Assembly: GCA_039680175.1 (NCBI GenBank)
Contig: JBDKTO010000016.1
Span: 23,244 to 87,243, forward strand
Source: Veillonellales bacterium
Lineage (GTDB): Bacteria > Bacillota > Negativicutes > JAAYSF01
Reading direction: 5' to 3'
Length of the DNA stretch: 64,000 bases
Shown here: one piece after another, positions 9,154 through 18,787 of the stretch
Layout: each line of letters starts with the position of its first letter
Position numbering within the stretch: the first letter of the stretch is position 1
Made by a program: the position numbers and the translations under genes
The notes under the pieces: generated by a model
Told to the model about the DNA's origin: nothing
Seen by the model: only the letters and a program-made list of their open reading frames with translations
Database searches by the model: none

Positions 9154-10080
9154 TCACTCCTTAAAATTGCTTTCAATATATTTTTCAGCGTGGAAGGCAG
9201 CAATTGCGCCGTCGGCTGCGGCAGTTACGATTTGCCGCAGCAGTTTAACACGAACGTCGCCTGCGGCATAGATGCCGGACACGTTTGTTCGCATATTTTC
9301 ATCGGTTTTAATGTAACCGTGTTCATCGGTTTCCACCAAGGCAGCAATAAAATCAGTGTTAGGCTCCAACCCTACATAGACAAATACGCCGTCAACCGGC
9401 ATCACGCTGATTTCGCCGGTCACTACATTTTTCAGTATTGCTTTTTCGACGATATCGTCCCCTTCGATTTCTTGAACGATTGTATCCCAAATGATAGTTA
9501 GTTTGGGGTTATTAAAGGCTTTATCCTGAACGATCTTAGTTGCCCGCAAGCTGTCGCGGCGATGAACCAGGGATACTTTTTCGGCAAATTTTGTGAGGTA
9601 ACAGGCTTCTTCTACCGCTGAATCGCCGCCGCCGATGACCATAACGTTACAACCTTCGTAAAATGCGGCATCACAGGTTGCGCAGTAAGATACGCCCCGG
9701 GCCCGGAACTTCAGTTCTCCCGGACAACCCAGCAGCTTGGGGGCTGCGCCGGAGGCGATAATGACTGTCTTGGCAGTAAAGTCGCCTTTGTTGGTTTTGA
9801 CAATTCGCTGTTGTCCGGCCAGTTCAATTCCTTGGACTTTAGCGCCCAGACATTCAGCGCCAAAGCGTTTGACTTGCTGTTCCATCTGGGATACCAATTC
9901 CGGTCCGGTTGTTCCCTGGGAAAAACCGGGATAATTTTCGATTTCATCGGTTGTAGCTGCCTGACCGCCGGTTGATAGTTTCTCGATATACATGGTTTTT
10001 AATTTGCTGCGGGAGCTGTATAGTGCCGCGGTAAGACCTGCCGGACCGGAGCCGATGATAATCACATCATATCGATCCAT
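9154..10080 (-). CDS. trxB: thioredoxin reductase
   Basis: FAD-dependent reductase of 308 residues that supplies the grd thioredoxin with electrons from NAD(P)H. The N-terminal FAD motif is IIGSGPAGLTAALY, the redox cysteines are in YCATCDAA near residues 132-135, a second nucleotide-binding GGGDSA follows at once, and the C-terminal GIYAAGDVR closes the FAD domain. The start at 10080 is chosen because GGAGG sits six bases upstream. The ATG at 10086 directly abuts that site. It is second in the operon after grdX, 18 bases away. The family is certain. Its role with glycine reductase is inferred from position. Confidence 0.95.
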   Translation of the reverse strand: MDRYDVIIIGSGPAGLTAALYSSRSKLKTMYIEKLSTGGQAATTDEIENYPGFSQGTTGPELVSQMEQQVKRFGAECLGAKVQGIELAGQQRIVKTNKGDFTAKTVIIASGAAPKLLGCPGELKFRARGVSYCATCDAAFYEGCNVMVIGGGDSAVEEACYLTKFAEKVSLVHRRDSLRATKIVQDKAFNNPKLTIIWDTIVQEIEGDDIVEKAILKNVVTGEISVMPVDGVFVYVGLEPNTDFIAALVETDEHGYIKTDENMRTNVSGIYAAGDVRVKLLRQIVTAAADGAIAAFHAEKYIESNFKE

Positions 10081-10098
10081 AATCATCCTCCTTGTACT

Positions 10099-10503
10099 TT
10101 AATTTGTTACAGATTCTAAGTAGCTGGTAAAAAAGGATAAGTCAATAACGGCGAAATCGCCGAGCGTTGACTGGGTTATGGGAGGACGGGGGCGGGATTT
10201 TAATAGGCTCATGGCTTTATGAAAGCTGGATTCGGCAATCCATATCGATTGGTAGTCGCTGGTGCCGTCAGCCGATTTTTCTAAAACAATGGTTTTATAG
10301 GGGGTTTGATTTGGTTTAATACTGCCGGTTAAAGGGTGGGTGATGAGCAAGTAAGATTTATGGCAGAGACTGCAAGCCTTTGCCAGGACATCTTCGGTGC
10401 AGCCGGATATCCAGCAAAGACTGTACTGCCGGTTTAAGTTTCTGGTATTAATAAGATCCCGGACAAGGGGGTTGTTGGTTACGATCATTCTGTTGCCGAA
10501 CAT
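10099..10503 (-). CDS. grdX: GrdX family protein
   Basis: First gene of the glycine reductase operon, 134 residues. It resembles GrdX, a small protein of unknown role found next to grd genes in many amino-acid fermenters. The conserved opening is MIVTNNPLVRDL. Cysteines occur in WISGCTEDVL and ACSLCHKSY, and no signal peptide or membrane segment is seen. The start at 10503 is chosen for GGGAGG seven bases upstream, and an ATG 21 bases earlier lacks a site. It begins right after the terminator of the glycine riboswitch leader. The function remains unknown, possibly accessory or regulatory. Confidence 0.8.
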   Translation of the reverse strand: MFGNRMIVTNNPLVRDLINTRNLNRQYSLCWISGCTEDVLAKACSLCHKSYLLITHPLTGSIKPNQTPYKTIVLEKSADGTSDYQSIWIAESSFHKAMSLLKSRPRPPITQSTLGDFAVIDLSFFTSYLESVTN

Positions 10504-10562
10504 AGCAGCCTCCCTTAATAACATAATCCGATGATATGCCGGTTAGGCTTGCTCAATAAAAA

Positions 10563-10602
10563 TAAAAAAACAGAAGCCTAAACACAAGGTGTTTGGCCTC
10601 TG
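10563..10602 (-). terminator. attenuator terminator of the glycine riboswitch
   Basis: On the minus strand a stem (10602-10593 with 10580-10571, some G-U pairs and a loop of about 12 bases) is followed by TTTTTTT at 10570-10564. Its 5' arm, CAGAGG, overlaps the 3' arm of P1 of the second glycine aptamer. Glycine binding should therefore block the terminator and turn the operon on. Confidence 0.8.
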
Positions 10603-10785
10603 TCTGTTAACCTGAGAGATTCCCGCATGCTGCACTGAGGAATGATGCGGATTACCCCTTTGGTGCCGCGCAAGGCGGACTCTCCAGAGTTCCGTCGGGA
10701 TGCGGTCCTTTTGCCTGAGAGGTTCAGTCCAAAACTTGCTCCTTCGGCGCCTGAGATTAGGTCTCTCCCGCATCGGTCATTCGGA
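10596..10785 (-). ncRNA. tandem glycine riboswitch (two aptamers)
   Basis: On the minus strand two glycine aptamers lie head to tail. The first spans about 10775-10695, with the signatures GCGGGAGAG, GCCGAAGGAGC and CTCTCAGGCAAAAGGACCGC. The second spans about 10695-10600, with ACTCTGGAGAG, CACCAAAGGGG and CTCTCAGG ending near CAGAGG. These are the hallmarks of the gcvT-type glycine riboswitch. It precedes grdX and so controls the whole glycine reductase operon, most likely as a glycine-dependent on-switch. Confidence 0.93.
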
Positions 10786-10810
10786 CATGGTATTAAATTC
10801 CTTTTATTTC

Positions 10811-10840
10811 ATTATATAGTATATGCAGGCCGTAATACAA
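10811..10840 (-). promoter_or_regulatory. probable promoter of the grd operon
   Basis: On the minus strand TTGTAT (10840-10835) and TATAAT (10816-10811) are 18 bases apart. Transcription would start around 10803, just upstream of the glycine riboswitch. Confidence 0.6.
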
Positions 10841-10953
10841 TGAAATTTTTTTAAAATTATGAAAATTACTGGGACGGGCATATGTGCGTAGTTTAATTTA
10901 CGTAAAAAATCCGAACATTAAATTGATTTTGTATTTAAAAGTTCATATTTTTA

Positions 10954-10983
10954 TTGACAGGCTTTTATACCTGCTGATAAAAT
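10954..10983 (+). promoter_or_regulatory. probable promoter of the purine operon
   Basis: TTGACA at 10954-10959 and TAAAAT at 10978-10983 are separated by 18 bases. Transcription would begin near 10990, just ahead of the guanine aptamer. It diverges from the grd promoter about 115 bases away. Confidence 0.7.
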
Positions 10984-11002
10984 ATATACGTAAATGAATA
11001 TA

Positions 11003-11071
11003 GCTCGTATAATTTTGAGGATATGGCTCGACAGTTTCTACCAGATGACCGTAAATTATCTGACTACGAGT
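11003..11071 (+). ncRNA. guanine (purine) riboswitch aptamer
   Basis: P1 pairs CTCGTA (11004-11009) with TACGAG (11065-11070). The core ATATGGCTCG, the TTTCTACCAG...CCGTAAATT loop and CTGACTACGAG match the purine aptamer. The discriminating base in TGACTACGA is C, which means guanine rather than adenine. It probably acts as an off-switch, and it directly precedes a second aptamer. Confidence 0.95.
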
Positions 11072-11077
11072 GAAAGT

Positions 11078-11197
11078 GTGCCTAGGGTTCCGCATACCGG
11101 CGTATCCCGTTTTATCTGCTGCGTATGGCTGCGACCAAGGGGTACAGGTGTTCCCGATAACGCTACACCGTTGGGATAAAAGCCCAGGCGGGGAAGT
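11078..11197 (+). ncRNA. ykkC-type aptamer, probable PRPP riboswitch
   Basis: The conserved ykkC blocks are present: GTGCCTAGGGTTCCGC at 11078-11093, then ACACCG, then GGGATAAAAGCCCAGGCGGG ending near 11192. The guanidine-class GGACCGAG block is not seen. ykkC subtype 2b RNAs sense PRPP, and tandems with an upstream guanine aptamer in front of purine genes are documented in Firmicutes. The PRPP assignment rests on this context. A ppGpp-type variant cannot be excluded by eye. Confidence 0.82.
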
Positions 11198-11246
11198 TTC
11201 GCTCGGAAAAATGCGATATTTCCCTGTCCGGGTTTACTTATTTTTT
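11183..11246 (+). terminator. terminator of the tandem guanine/PRPP leader
   Basis: A long imperfect stem pairs CCCAGGCGGGGAA (11183-11195) with TTCCCTGTCCGGG (11220-11232) and continues inward. TTTACTTATTTTTT follows. The 5' arm is part of the 3' side of the PRPP-like aptamer, so ligand binding there should prevent termination. Confidence 0.8.
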
Positions 11247-11316
11247 GGAGGTGAAGGGAGAAAATAAACGGTGAGAAAAACACGGGGACTCGAGACTATT
11301 TGAAAGGGAGACAAGC

Positions 11317-12690
11317 ATGCTGGAAAAAATTTTTAATCTCAGTGCACGGAAAACGGATGTAAATACCGAGTTTATGGCAGGTATTACGACTTTTATGACA
11401 ATGGCCTATATTTTGTTTGTAAATCCAAGCGTACTTGGCGCCGCAGGTATGGACAAGAACGCCGTATTGCTGGCAACCGCAATTGGCGCCGGATTAGTGA
11501 CGATTATGATGGGGCTGTTTGTTAATTATCCGATTGCGCTGGCTCCCGGAATGGGTCTGAATGCCTTTTATGCTTTCACCGTAGTTATCGGTATGGGGGT
11601 TTCCTGGCAGGTTGCTTTGGGTGCCGTATTTATTTCCGGCATAATTTTTATCTTGCTGACTATTACGCGGATACGCCAACTGCTGGTAGAAGGGATGCCT
11701 GCATCACTCAAGTATGCAATTACGGTAGGTATTGGTTTATTTATTACTATTATCGGGCTCAAGATTTCCGGCTTGATGAGTATTCGCTTATCACTCATTC
11801 CGCCTACGTTAGAGAAAATTGTTGCCGGTCATGGTAATGGCACTCCTTTATATTTTGAAACTATTATCGAAATGGGCAAGCTGGTGGATAAAGATGTTCT
11901 GCTGGCGGTGTTTGGCCTGTTGTTTATCGGTGTTTTAATGGCGCGTAAGATTAAGGGCTCTATGCTTATTGGTATTTTAGTCACCACTGTGATCGGTATT
12001 GTAATCGGCGTGGTAAAAGTTCCTGCCGGATTTACGCCGGTGGCTGTTCCCGATTTTAGTAAAAATGCCTTTTTGGCTCTGGATATTCCCGGTGCCATCA
12101 ATATGGGACTGCTAACCATTATTTTTACCTTTACTTTTGTGGAACTGTTTGATACGATGGGAACTCTTGTCGGGACGGCAACAAAAGCCGGCCTAATGGA
12201 TGAAAAAACCGGAAAATTTCCCGGCATCGGCAAGGCAATGCTGGTCGATGCAACGGGTGTTAGTCTGGGTTCCCTTCTGGGTACCAGCACGATTACCTGT
12301 TTTGTGGAAAGCGCGGCCGGTGTTGGTGCCGGTGGGCGTACCGGGTTGGCAGCGGTAGTATGCGGGGTATTGTTTCTGTTATCCCTGTTTTTCACACCGT
12401 TGGTGGGACTGATTCCCGATGCGGCCACTGCACCGGCACTTATCATTGTGGGAGCGCTGATGATGGATGGCATCCGTCATATTGATTTCAGCGATTTTAC
12501 CGAAGCGCTGCCGGCCTTTCTCACGATTACTTTAATGCCTTTTACATACAGTATTGCCAATGGCATTTCTGCCGGATTGGTTTTTTATCCGCTGCTTAAG
12601 TTAATTACCGGCCGCGGCCGTGAGGTTCATTGGATTGTATATGTGCTTGCATTATTAGTTCTTGCACGGTTTGTTTTTCTTGCGGAATAG
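11317..12690 (+). CDS. NCS2 family purine (guanine/hypoxanthine) permease
   Basis: Polytopic inner-membrane transporter of 457 residues in the AzgA/PbuG branch of the NCS2 family, importing guanine, hypoxanthine or adenine with protons. The N-terminal block FMAGITTFMTMAYILFVNP, the APGMGLNAFYAF segment and the later ELFDTMGTLVG and GTSTITCFVESAAGVG motifs are typical. About 12 to 14 hydrophobic spans are visible. GGGAG precedes the ATG. It is the first gene after the guanine/PRPP leader and 111 bases ahead of purE, so salvage uptake and de novo synthesis appear to share control. The exact base preference is not readable. Confidence 0.9.
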   Translation: MLEKIFNLSARKTDVNTEFMAGITTFMTMAYILFVNPSVLGAAGMDKNAVLLATAIGAGLVTIMMGLFVNYPIALAPGMGLNAFYAFTVVIGMGVSWQVALGAVFISGIIFILLTITRIRQLLVEGMPASLKYAITVGIGLFITIIGLKISGLMSIRLSLIPPTLEKIVAGHGNGTPLYFETIIEMGKLVDKDVLLAVFGLLFIGVLMARKIKGSMLIGILVTTVIGIVIGVVKVPAGFTPVAVPDFSKNAFLALDIPGAINMGLLTIIFTFTFVELFDTMGTLVGTATKAGLMDEKTGKFPGIGKAMLVDATGVSLGSLLGTSTITCFVESAAGVGAGGRTGLAAVVCGVLFLLSLFFTPLVGLIPDAATAPALIIVGALMMDGIRHIDFSDFTEALPAFLTITLMPFTYSIANGISAGLVFYPLLKLITGRGREVHWIVYVLALLVLARFVFLAE

Positions 12691-12801
12691 TAAATATCAT
12701 ATCAGGATCAAGGGTGTTACGGCTTATTGAAAGAATCTTTTGCCGCAGGCTGAACGGACAGGTGACAATCATTATTTTTCAATAGAAAGGATGATATCTG
12801 C

Positions 12802-13287
12802 ATGAAAGTAGCCATAATAATGGGGAGTGATTCCGATTGGCCGGTATTGGAGCCGGCAGTCAGGACGCTTCACGATTTTGATATTGCGACGGAGGTTCTG
12901 GTCGCTTCCGCCCATCGTACACCGGAAAAAGTGCATCAATTTGCTGCTACAGCCGGTGAACGGGGGGTACAGGTTATTATTGCGGCAGCCGGAGCGGCAG
13001 CCCATTTACCTGGTGTTGTCGCTAGTTATACGACGCTGCCGGTTATTGGGGTCCCTATTAACAGTACCTCATTGAATGGGATGGATGCACTGCTGAGTAT
13101 TGTACAGATGCCTTCCGGCATTCCCGTAGCTACGATGGCGGTCAATGGTGCTAAAAATGCCGCGATTTTTGCCGCTCAGATTTTAGCGGTACAGAATGCG
13201 GCTCTGGCGGAAAAATTGCTGGCCCATCGTCAAACCATGGCGGCAGAAGTCGAACGTAAAGCAGCGAAAGTTGCTGAAAAGCTGTAA
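12802..13287 (+). CDS. purE: 5-(carboxyamino)imidazole ribonucleotide mutase, class I PurE
   Basis: Rearranges N5-CAIR to CAIR in de novo purine synthesis. The 161 residues open with [15 protein letters not shown], the class I CAIR/phosphate loop, followed by [11 protein letters not shown] with the catalytic histidine and [15 protein letters not shown]. It begins the run purE-C-F-M-N-H-D. No purK for making N5-CAIR is adjacent, although class I PurE normally needs it, so that gene is presumably elsewhere. AGAAAGGATG precedes the ATG by a suitable distance. Confidence 0.96.
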   Translation: MKVAIIMGSDSDWPVLEPAVRTLHDFDIATEVLVASAHRTPEKVHQFAATAGERGVQVIIAAAGAAAHLPGVVASYTTLPVIGVPINSTSLNGMDALLSIVQMPSGIPVATMAVNGAKNAAIFAAQILAVQNAALAEKLLAHRQTMAAEVERKAAKVAEKL

Positions 13288-13346
13288 GATGTATTAACCA
13301 GTTTATAAAATTTGCAATATAAATAGAAATAGTGGAGGGTTTTGCA

Positions 13347-14057
13347 ATGGGGAAAACGCCATTATATGAAGGCAAAGCAAAGCAGGTTTATGCAACTGAC
13401 AATGACGACGAATTACTGGTTTACTTTAAGGATGACGCTACGGCGTTTAATGGTGAAAAAAAGGGTACGATTCAAAGCAAGGGAGTATTAAATAATAAAA
13501 TTTCCACTTTCTTTTTCAATCTGTTAAGCAAAAATGGAATCCCGCATCATTTCATTCGCACGATCAGCGATCGGGAAATGCTTGTGAAGAAACTGGATAT
13601 TGTCAAAGTAGAGGTTGTGGTTCGCAATATTGCTGCTGGCAGTCTGGCTAAACGGATGGGCTGTGAGGAAGGGAAAAAGCTGCCTAGCGCTGTTTTGGAA
13701 ATGTACTATAAGAACGATGAGCTTGGCGACCCAATGATTAATCAATATCATATTAAAGCCATGGGTCTGGCTACGGCTGAACAAGTAAGTAAAATGGAGG
13801 AATACGCTCTTAAAATTAATGAAGTTTTGACAAGCTATTTAAATACTAAAAAAATCGAGCTGGTTGATTTTAAATTGGAATTTGGTATTCATAAAGGAGA
13901 ATTGCTTCTGGGGGATGAGATTTCTCCCGATACTTGCCGCTTCTGGGATAGTGAAACCGGTGAAAAACTGGATAAGGACCGTTTCCGTCGGGATCTCGGC
14001 AATGTGGAGGAAGCCTATAAAGAAGTATTGCAGCGTTTAACGGGAGAAACTTTATGA
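13347..14057 (+). CDS. purC: phosphoribosylaminoimidazole-succinocarboxamide synthase (short type)
   Basis: Joins aspartate to CAIR to form SAICAR. At 236 residues it is the usual short bacterial form: [10 protein letters not shown] at the N-terminus, [14 protein letters not shown] in the middle, and [14 protein letters not shown] near the C-terminus. The start at 13347 has GGAGGG seven bases upstream. Its end overlaps purF by four bases, so translation is coupled. A second, longer and clearly different SAICAR synthase lies at 62208-63110, so this genome carries at least two. This one is the operon copy. Confidence 0.96.
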   Translation: MGKTPLYEGKAKQVYATDNDDELLVYFKDDATAFNGEKKGTIQSKGVLNNKISTFFFNLLSKNGIPHHFIRTISDREMLVKKLDIVKVEVVVRNIAAGSLAKRMGCEEGKKLPSAVLEMYYKNDELGDPMINQYHIKAMGLATAEQVSKMEEYALKINEVLTSYLNTKKIELVDFKLEFGIHKGELLLGDEISPDTCRFWDSETGEKLDKDRFRRDLGNVEEAYKEVLQRLTGETL

Positions 14058-15493
14058 GTATTGACTTGGCGGAAAGTGACAAACTCCATGAGGAGTGCGG
14101 CGTTTTCGGCATTTATTCCCGGGATGATGATGTGGCACTGAATACATATTGGGGACTCTACGCCCTGCAGCATCGTGGTCAGGAAAGCGCCGGTATCGCA
14201 GTAACCGATGGAGCCTGGATGGATATTCACCGGGGAATGGGACTGGTAAACGAGGTATTTCGCCATCAGCTGCCGCATATGGAAAATCAGTATATTGCTA
14301 TCGGACATGTACGTTATTCGACTACCGGTTCCAGTTTATTGGCCAATACGCAGCCGCTTATGGTTACTTTCTCCGGCGGTCACATTAGTATGGCTCATAA
14401 TGGCAATCTTACAAATGCCCGGGAATTGCGGCAAAAATTAGAGGAGCAGGGCAGCGTTTTTCAGACTTCCATTGACAGCGAGGTAATTGTGAATCTGATT
14501 GCCCGTTCCCGTAAAGCAACTGTCGAAGAACGGATTCAGGAAAGTTTGTCAAAAATCCAGGGGGCTTACTGCCTGGCGATTATGACAGAAGCAAAATTGA
14601 TTGGGGTGCGGGATCCACACGGATTTCGTCCTTTATGCATTGGTAAATTAAACGACGGCTGGGTCATTGCTTCGGAGTCCTGCGCCTTAGATACCGTCGG
14701 GGCTGATTTTGTCCGGGATGTCGAGCCGGGTGAAATGGTGGTTATTGATGAAAACGGACTTCATTCCAGCTATTTTGGCGAGAGTGACCGTCGGTCACTG
14801 TGCATTTTTGAATATATTTACTTTGCCCGTCCCGATAGTGTCATTGACGGACAAAGCGTGTATCAGGCCCGGTTTGATATGGGAAGAGCTTTAGCCAGGG
14901 AGAGCGGGTTTAAAGCGGATTTAGTCATATCGGTTCCTGACTCGGGGACTACTGCAGCTCTCGGGTTCAGTTATGAGTCGGGAATTCCCTTTGCCGAAGG
15001 GCTAATAAAAAATCGTTATATCGGGCGTACTTTTATTCAGCCGGAACAGAAGAAGCGGGATTTAAGTGTCCGGATCAAGTTAAACGCTGTTCGTTCGGTA
15101 GTGGAGGGGAAATCCGTTGTTATGGTGGATGACTCCATTGTCCGGGGAACGACCAGCGGTAAAATTGTCCGTTTACTGAAAGAGGCCGGTGCGAAGGCGA
15201 TTCATATGTGTGTAAGTTCTCCGCCAATTGGGTTTCCCTGTTACTATGGGATTGATATTTCTGTACGCAAAGAACTGATTGCTGCCACTAAGCAAGTAGA
15301 AGAAATCAGGGAATATATTGATGCGGATTCTCTGTATTATCTTTCTTTGGAAGGATTGAGGGAAGCCGTGCCGAATATACCATCGGGACAAATGTGCTAC
15401 GCTTGCTTTAATTGCGATTATCCGGCCAATAGGCCCTGTGAAGGCAATTGTGCCAGCAATAAATTTATCTTTGAGCAGCGCAGGAAACGGTAG
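14054..15493 (+). CDS. purF: amidophosphoribosyltransferase
   Basis: First committed step of purine synthesis, turning PRPP and glutamine into phosphoribosylamine. The 479 residues include a short propeptide, then the nucleophile Cys15 in EECGVFG, which becomes N-terminal after cleavage. The Ntn glutaminase domain follows, then the PRPP loop [14 protein letters not shown]. The C-terminal cysteines [11 protein letters not shown] and CEGNC bind the 4Fe-4S cluster of the Bacillus-type enzyme, which makes it oxygen-sensitive. It overlaps purC by four bases. Confidence 0.97.
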   Translation: MSIDLAESDKLHEECGVFGIYSRDDDVALNTYWGLYALQHRGQESAGIAVTDGAWMDIHRGMGLVNEVFRHQLPHMENQYIAIGHVRYSTTGSSLLANTQPLMVTFSGGHISMAHNGNLTNARELRQKLEEQGSVFQTSIDSEVIVNLIARSRKATVEERIQESLSKIQGAYCLAIMTEAKLIGVRDPHGFRPLCIGKLNDGWVIASESCALDTVGADFVRDVEPGEMVVIDENGLHSSYFGESDRRSLCIFEYIYFARPDSVIDGQSVYQARFDMGRALARESGFKADLVISVPDSGTTAALGFSYESGIPFAEGLIKNRYIGRTFIQPEQKKRDLSVRIKLNAVRSVVEGKSVVMVDDSIVRGTTSGKIVRLLKEAGAKAIHMCVSSPPIGFPCYYGIDISVRKELIAATKQVEEIREYIDADSLYYLSLEGLREAVPNIPSGQMCYACFNCDYPANRPCEGNCASNKFIFEQRRKR

Positions 15494-15523
15494 CAAAGTT
15501 ACTGGTCGAATTGGAGGAAATAA

Positions 15524-16594
15524 ATGAGCATGGAAAAAAATCAGAAAATCCCGTTAACATATCGCGAAGCCGGGGTGGATATCGACGCCGGCAACCGGGC
15601 GGTGCAGTTGATGAAAAATGACGTCAAAGCTACTTACCGTCCGGAAGTGCTTGGCGATATCGGCGGGTTTGGCGGCTTGTTTGCCCTTGATATTGCCAAA
15701 TACCGTCAGCCGGTTCTGGTTTCCGGTACGGATGGAGTTGGCACCAAGCTTTGCCTGGCATTTATGCTGGATCGCCATGATACCATTGGACAGGACGCCG
15801 TAGCCATGTGTGTAAACGATATTTTAGTACAAGGGGCGGAGCCCTTGTTTTTCCTCGATTATTTAGCAGTTGGGAAACTGGAGCCGGAAAAAGTCGCTGC
15901 CATTGTCAGCGGTGTCGCCGGTGCCTGTAAAGAATCCGGCTGCGCCCTCATTGGCGGCGAAACAGCGGAAATGGCCGGTTTTTATAAGACCGGTGAGTAT
16001 GACATCGGCGGCTTTGCCGTCGGAGTAGTTGAAAAATCAAAAATAATTACCGGGGAGACTATTCAGCCGGGAGATGTTTTGCTGGGACTGCCTTCCAGCG
16101 GCGTTCATTCTAACGGATATTCTCTTGTGCGAAAAATTTGTTTTGATTTGCAGCAGCAGTCGCCGGATGATTTTATGCCGGAACTGGGACGGACAATCGG
16201 CGAGGAATTGCTGGTGCCCACCAGACTGTATCCCAAGGTTTGTTTGCCGCTCTTCGAGAAATTTGAAGTTCGGGGGATGGTACATATTACCGGCGGCGGC
16301 TTTTATGACAATATACCCCGTATATTGCCTGAACATTGCAGGGCTGAGGTGGATACGTCCTCCTGGCCGATGCTGCCTGTATTTGGATTGCTTCAGGAAT
16401 GGGGGCAAGTTCCCTGGCCGGAAATGTACCGGACGTTCAATATGGGAATCGGCATGATTCTGGTACTGCCACCTTCTCAGGCAGAAGCTGTTCAGCAGGA
16501 TTTGGCGGCCCGTGGTGAAAAATCATATGTGATCGGCAAAATAAACGCCGGAAAACAGGAAGTCATCCTGAAAGGTGGCGTCTTTGGTGGGTAA
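15524..16594 (+). CDS. purM: phosphoribosylformylglycinamidine cyclo-ligase (AIR synthase)
   Basis: ATP-dependent ring closure of FGAM to AIR, 356 residues. The N-terminal [11 protein letters not shown] is the family signature, followed by [26 protein letters not shown], the SNGYSLVRK segment and [22 protein letters not shown] lies upstream of the ATG. Its last bases overlap the start region of purN. purL, the step before, is not in this cluster. Confidence 0.97.
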   Translation: MSMEKNQKIPLTYREAGVDIDAGNRAVQLMKNDVKATYRPEVLGDIGGFGGLFALDIAKYRQPVLVSGTDGVGTKLCLAFMLDRHDTIGQDAVAMCVNDILVQGAEPLFFLDYLAVGKLEPEKVAAIVSGVAGACKESGCALIGGETAEMAGFYKTGEYDIGGFAVGVVEKSKIITGETIQPGDVLLGLPSSGVHSNGYSLVRKICFDLQQQSPDDFMPELGRTIGEELLVPTRLYPKVCLPLFEKFEVRGMVHITGGGFYDNIPRILPEHCRAEVDTSSWPMLPVFGLLQEWGQVPWPEMYRTFNMGIGMILVLPPSQAEAVQQDLAARGEKSYVIGKINAGKQEVILKGGVFGG

Positions 16595-17213
16595 AACGGT
16601 ATTAGGCGTATTGGCTTCCGGGCGGGGCAGTAATCTGCAGGCTATTATGGATGCCATTTCTGCCGGCAGTATTGCAGCCGAGATTGGTGTGGTCATCAGC
16701 GACAATCCGAAGGCCAATGTACTCAAACGCGTAGCGGGTACGGGTATACCGGCCATTCCAATTGATCGTAAGCGTTTTGCCACCAGAGCGGAATTTGAAG
16801 GGGAAATTGCCAGACAGCTTAATTTGCATCATGTCGAATTGGTGGTATTAGCTGGATTTATGCGCATTTTAAGTCCGGATTTTATTAGCTTATTTTCCGG
16901 CTATATCATGAATATTCACCCGGCGCTGTTACCCTCCTTTCCCGGGTTAAATGCCCAGGAACAGGCGGTTAATTATGGCGTAAAAGTTTCCGGGTGTACC
17001 ATTCATTTTGTTGACGAAGGAATGGATACCGGCCCCATTATATTGCAAGAGGCAGTTCCCGTATTGGATGGCGACACCCCCGAAACATTAGCGGACCGGA
17101 TTCTTCAGGTAGAACATAAGCTTTATCCTAAGGCTGTTGCCTTATATTGCGAAGGACGGCTGCGGGTTGAAGGACGTAAAGTGAGAATTGTGGAAAAGGG
17201 GATGCGTTTATGA
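16587..17213 (+). CDS. purN: phosphoribosylglycinamide formyltransferase
   Basis: Transfers a formyl group from 10-formyl-THF to GAR, about 208 residues. The signatures are [25 protein letters not shown], the catalytic block [13 protein letters not shown] and [17 protein letters not shown]. Two GTG starts are possible. The one at 16587 is chosen because it has a GGTGG ribosome site eight bases upstream and gives the usual N-terminus, while the one at 16575 would add four residues. Either way the gene overlaps the end of purM, and its stop overlaps the purH start. Confidence 0.95.
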   Translation: MGKTVLGVLASGRGSNLQAIMDAISAGSIAAEIGVVISDNPKANVLKRVAGTGIPAIPIDRKRFATRAEFEGEIARQLNLHHVELVVLAGFMRILSPDFISLFSGYIMNIHPALLPSFPGLNAQEQAVNYGVKVSGCTIHFVDEGMDTGPIILQEAVPVLDGDTPETLADRILQVEHKLYPKAVALYCEGRLRVEGRKVRIVEKGMRL

Positions 17214-18751
17214 ATATTTCACGTGCATTAATTAGTGTTTCCGATAAAACAGGAATTGTTGATTTTGCCCGTAAGCTTAATAGCTATGGCGTAGAGATTA
17301 TTTCCACCGGCGGTACGATGAATGCGCTGCGTAAAGCAGGCATTCCGGTTACGTATGTGAGCGATGTAACCGGCTTTCCTGAAATCATGGATGGACGGGT
17401 AAAGACCTTGAATCCTTATATTCATGGCGGTATTTTGGCCATTCGCGACAACCCCGACCATGTGAAAGCCATGAAACAGCATAACATTCGCGGGATTGAT
17501 CTGGTGGTTGTAAATTTATATCCCTTTCGGCAAACTGTGGCCAAGCCGGATGTTACCTTAGAAGAGGCTATTGAAAATATTGATATCGGCGGGCCGTCCA
17601 TGATTCGTGCTGCCGCTAAAAATTATCGTTATGTTACGGTAGTGGTGAATCCGGAACACTATGATTCGGTGCTGCAGCAAATTGGCGACAAAAACGGTAT
17701 TTCGGAAGAAACCCGCATGCAGCTGGCCCATGAAGCTTTCGAACATACGGCTGAGTACGATGCATATATTGCTCAGTATCTAAGTAAACAACTGGGAGAA
17801 GGGAAATTCCCTCCTAACCTCCACATGGTCTGGGAACGGGTGCAGGCTTTGCGTTATGGCGAGAATCCACACCAGCAGGCGGCTTTTTATCGGGAAAAAT
17901 ATTATACCGGCGCTGGGATTGCCAATGCCCGTCAACTCCATGGCAAGGAATTATCCTTTAACAATATTGTGGATGTAGAAGCAGCTTATAAGCTTGTTGC
18001 CGAATTTGACAAGCCGGCGGCAGCCATTATCAAACATACCAATCCCTGCGGTACCGGCATTGGCGATAATCTGGCAGCTGCCTACCAAAAGGCCTATCAG
18101 GCTGATCCGCTGTCGGCTTACGGCGGTATTGTCGCCCTGAACCGGGAAGTGGATCAGGCTACTGCTGAAGAAATAAAGACTATCTTCGTTGAAGCGGTGA
18201 TCGCTCCGGCGTACAGCCAGCAAGCCCTTGATGTTCTCACGCAAAAAAAGAATGTCCGCATATTGTTGGCTGAAATGCCGGATCATTCAGCGGCGCAGCT
18301 GGACTGTAAAAAAGTTTCCGGCGGGCTGTTGATTCAGGAAACCGACAGTAAGGACGCTCCGCGGGCGGCTATGAAAGTGGTTACTGACCGTCAGCCTACG
18401 GCGGCAGAGTGGGAACAGCTGCTTTTTGCCTGGAAGGTTGTAAAACATGTCAAATCCAATGCAATTGTGGTCGCCGGGAATAATCAGACATTTGGCGTTG
18501 GCGCCGGTCAGATGAACCGTGTCGGATCTGCCGATATTGCCCTGACTCAGGCAGGCGAAAAAGCTCAGGGAGCGGTTTTGTCATCCGATGCTTTCTTCCC
18601 TTTCCGTGATACGATAGATGCTGCTGCTAAAGCCGGTATTAAAGCAATTATCCAACCCGGCGGGTCAATAAGAGATGAAGAATCGATTCAGGCAGCTAAT
18701 GAACATGGTATTGCCATGGTATTTACCGGAATGCGGCATTTCAAACATTAA
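17210..18751 (+). CDS. purH: bifunctional AICAR formyltransferase / IMP cyclohydrolase
   Basis: Last two steps to IMP in one 513-residue protein. The N-terminal IMP cyclohydrolase domain has SVSDKTGIVDFAR, STGGTMNALRKAG and MDGRVKTLNPYIHGGIL. The C-terminal AICAR transformylase domain has LRYGENPHQQAAFY, ELSFNNIVD, KHTNPCG and SDAFFPFRD, and ends in the typical GMRHFKH. It overlaps purN by four bases and is followed 36 bases later by purD. Confidence 0.97.
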   Translation: MNISRALISVSDKTGIVDFARKLNSYGVEIISTGGTMNALRKAGIPVTYVSDVTGFPEIMDGRVKTLNPYIHGGILAIRDNPDHVKAMKQHNIRGIDLVVVNLYPFRQTVAKPDVTLEEAIENIDIGGPSMIRAAAKNYRYVTVVVNPEHYDSVLQQIGDKNGISEETRMQLAHEAFEHTAEYDAYIAQYLSKQLGEGKFPPNLHMVWERVQALRYGENPHQQAAFYREKYYTGAGIANARQLHGKELSFNNIVDVEAAYKLVAEFDKPAAAIIKHTNPCGTGIGDNLAAAYQKAYQADPLSAYGGIVALNREVDQATAEEIKTIFVEAVIAPAYSQQALDVLTQKKNVRILLAEMPDHSAAQLDCKKVSGGLLIQETDSKDAPRAAMKVVTDRQPTAAEWEQLLFAWKVVKHVKSNAIVVAGNNQTFGVGAGQMNRVGSADIALTQAGEKAQGAVLSSDAFFPFRDTIDAAAKAGIKAIIQPGGSIRDEESIQAANEHGIAMVFTGMRHFKH

Positions 18752-18787
18752 AATAGCGCATCGCAGAAGAGTTAAAGGGGTGTAATT

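Noticed and set aside
10543..10773. 76-residue minus-strand open frame over the grd leader
   Set aside because: The bases are fully explained by the tandem glycine aptamers and terminator.
11829..12473. 214-residue minus-strand open frame
   Set aside because: It is antisense to the purine permease, is Pro/Thr/Ile-rich without any motif, and has no ribosome site. It is a shadow of the coding strand.
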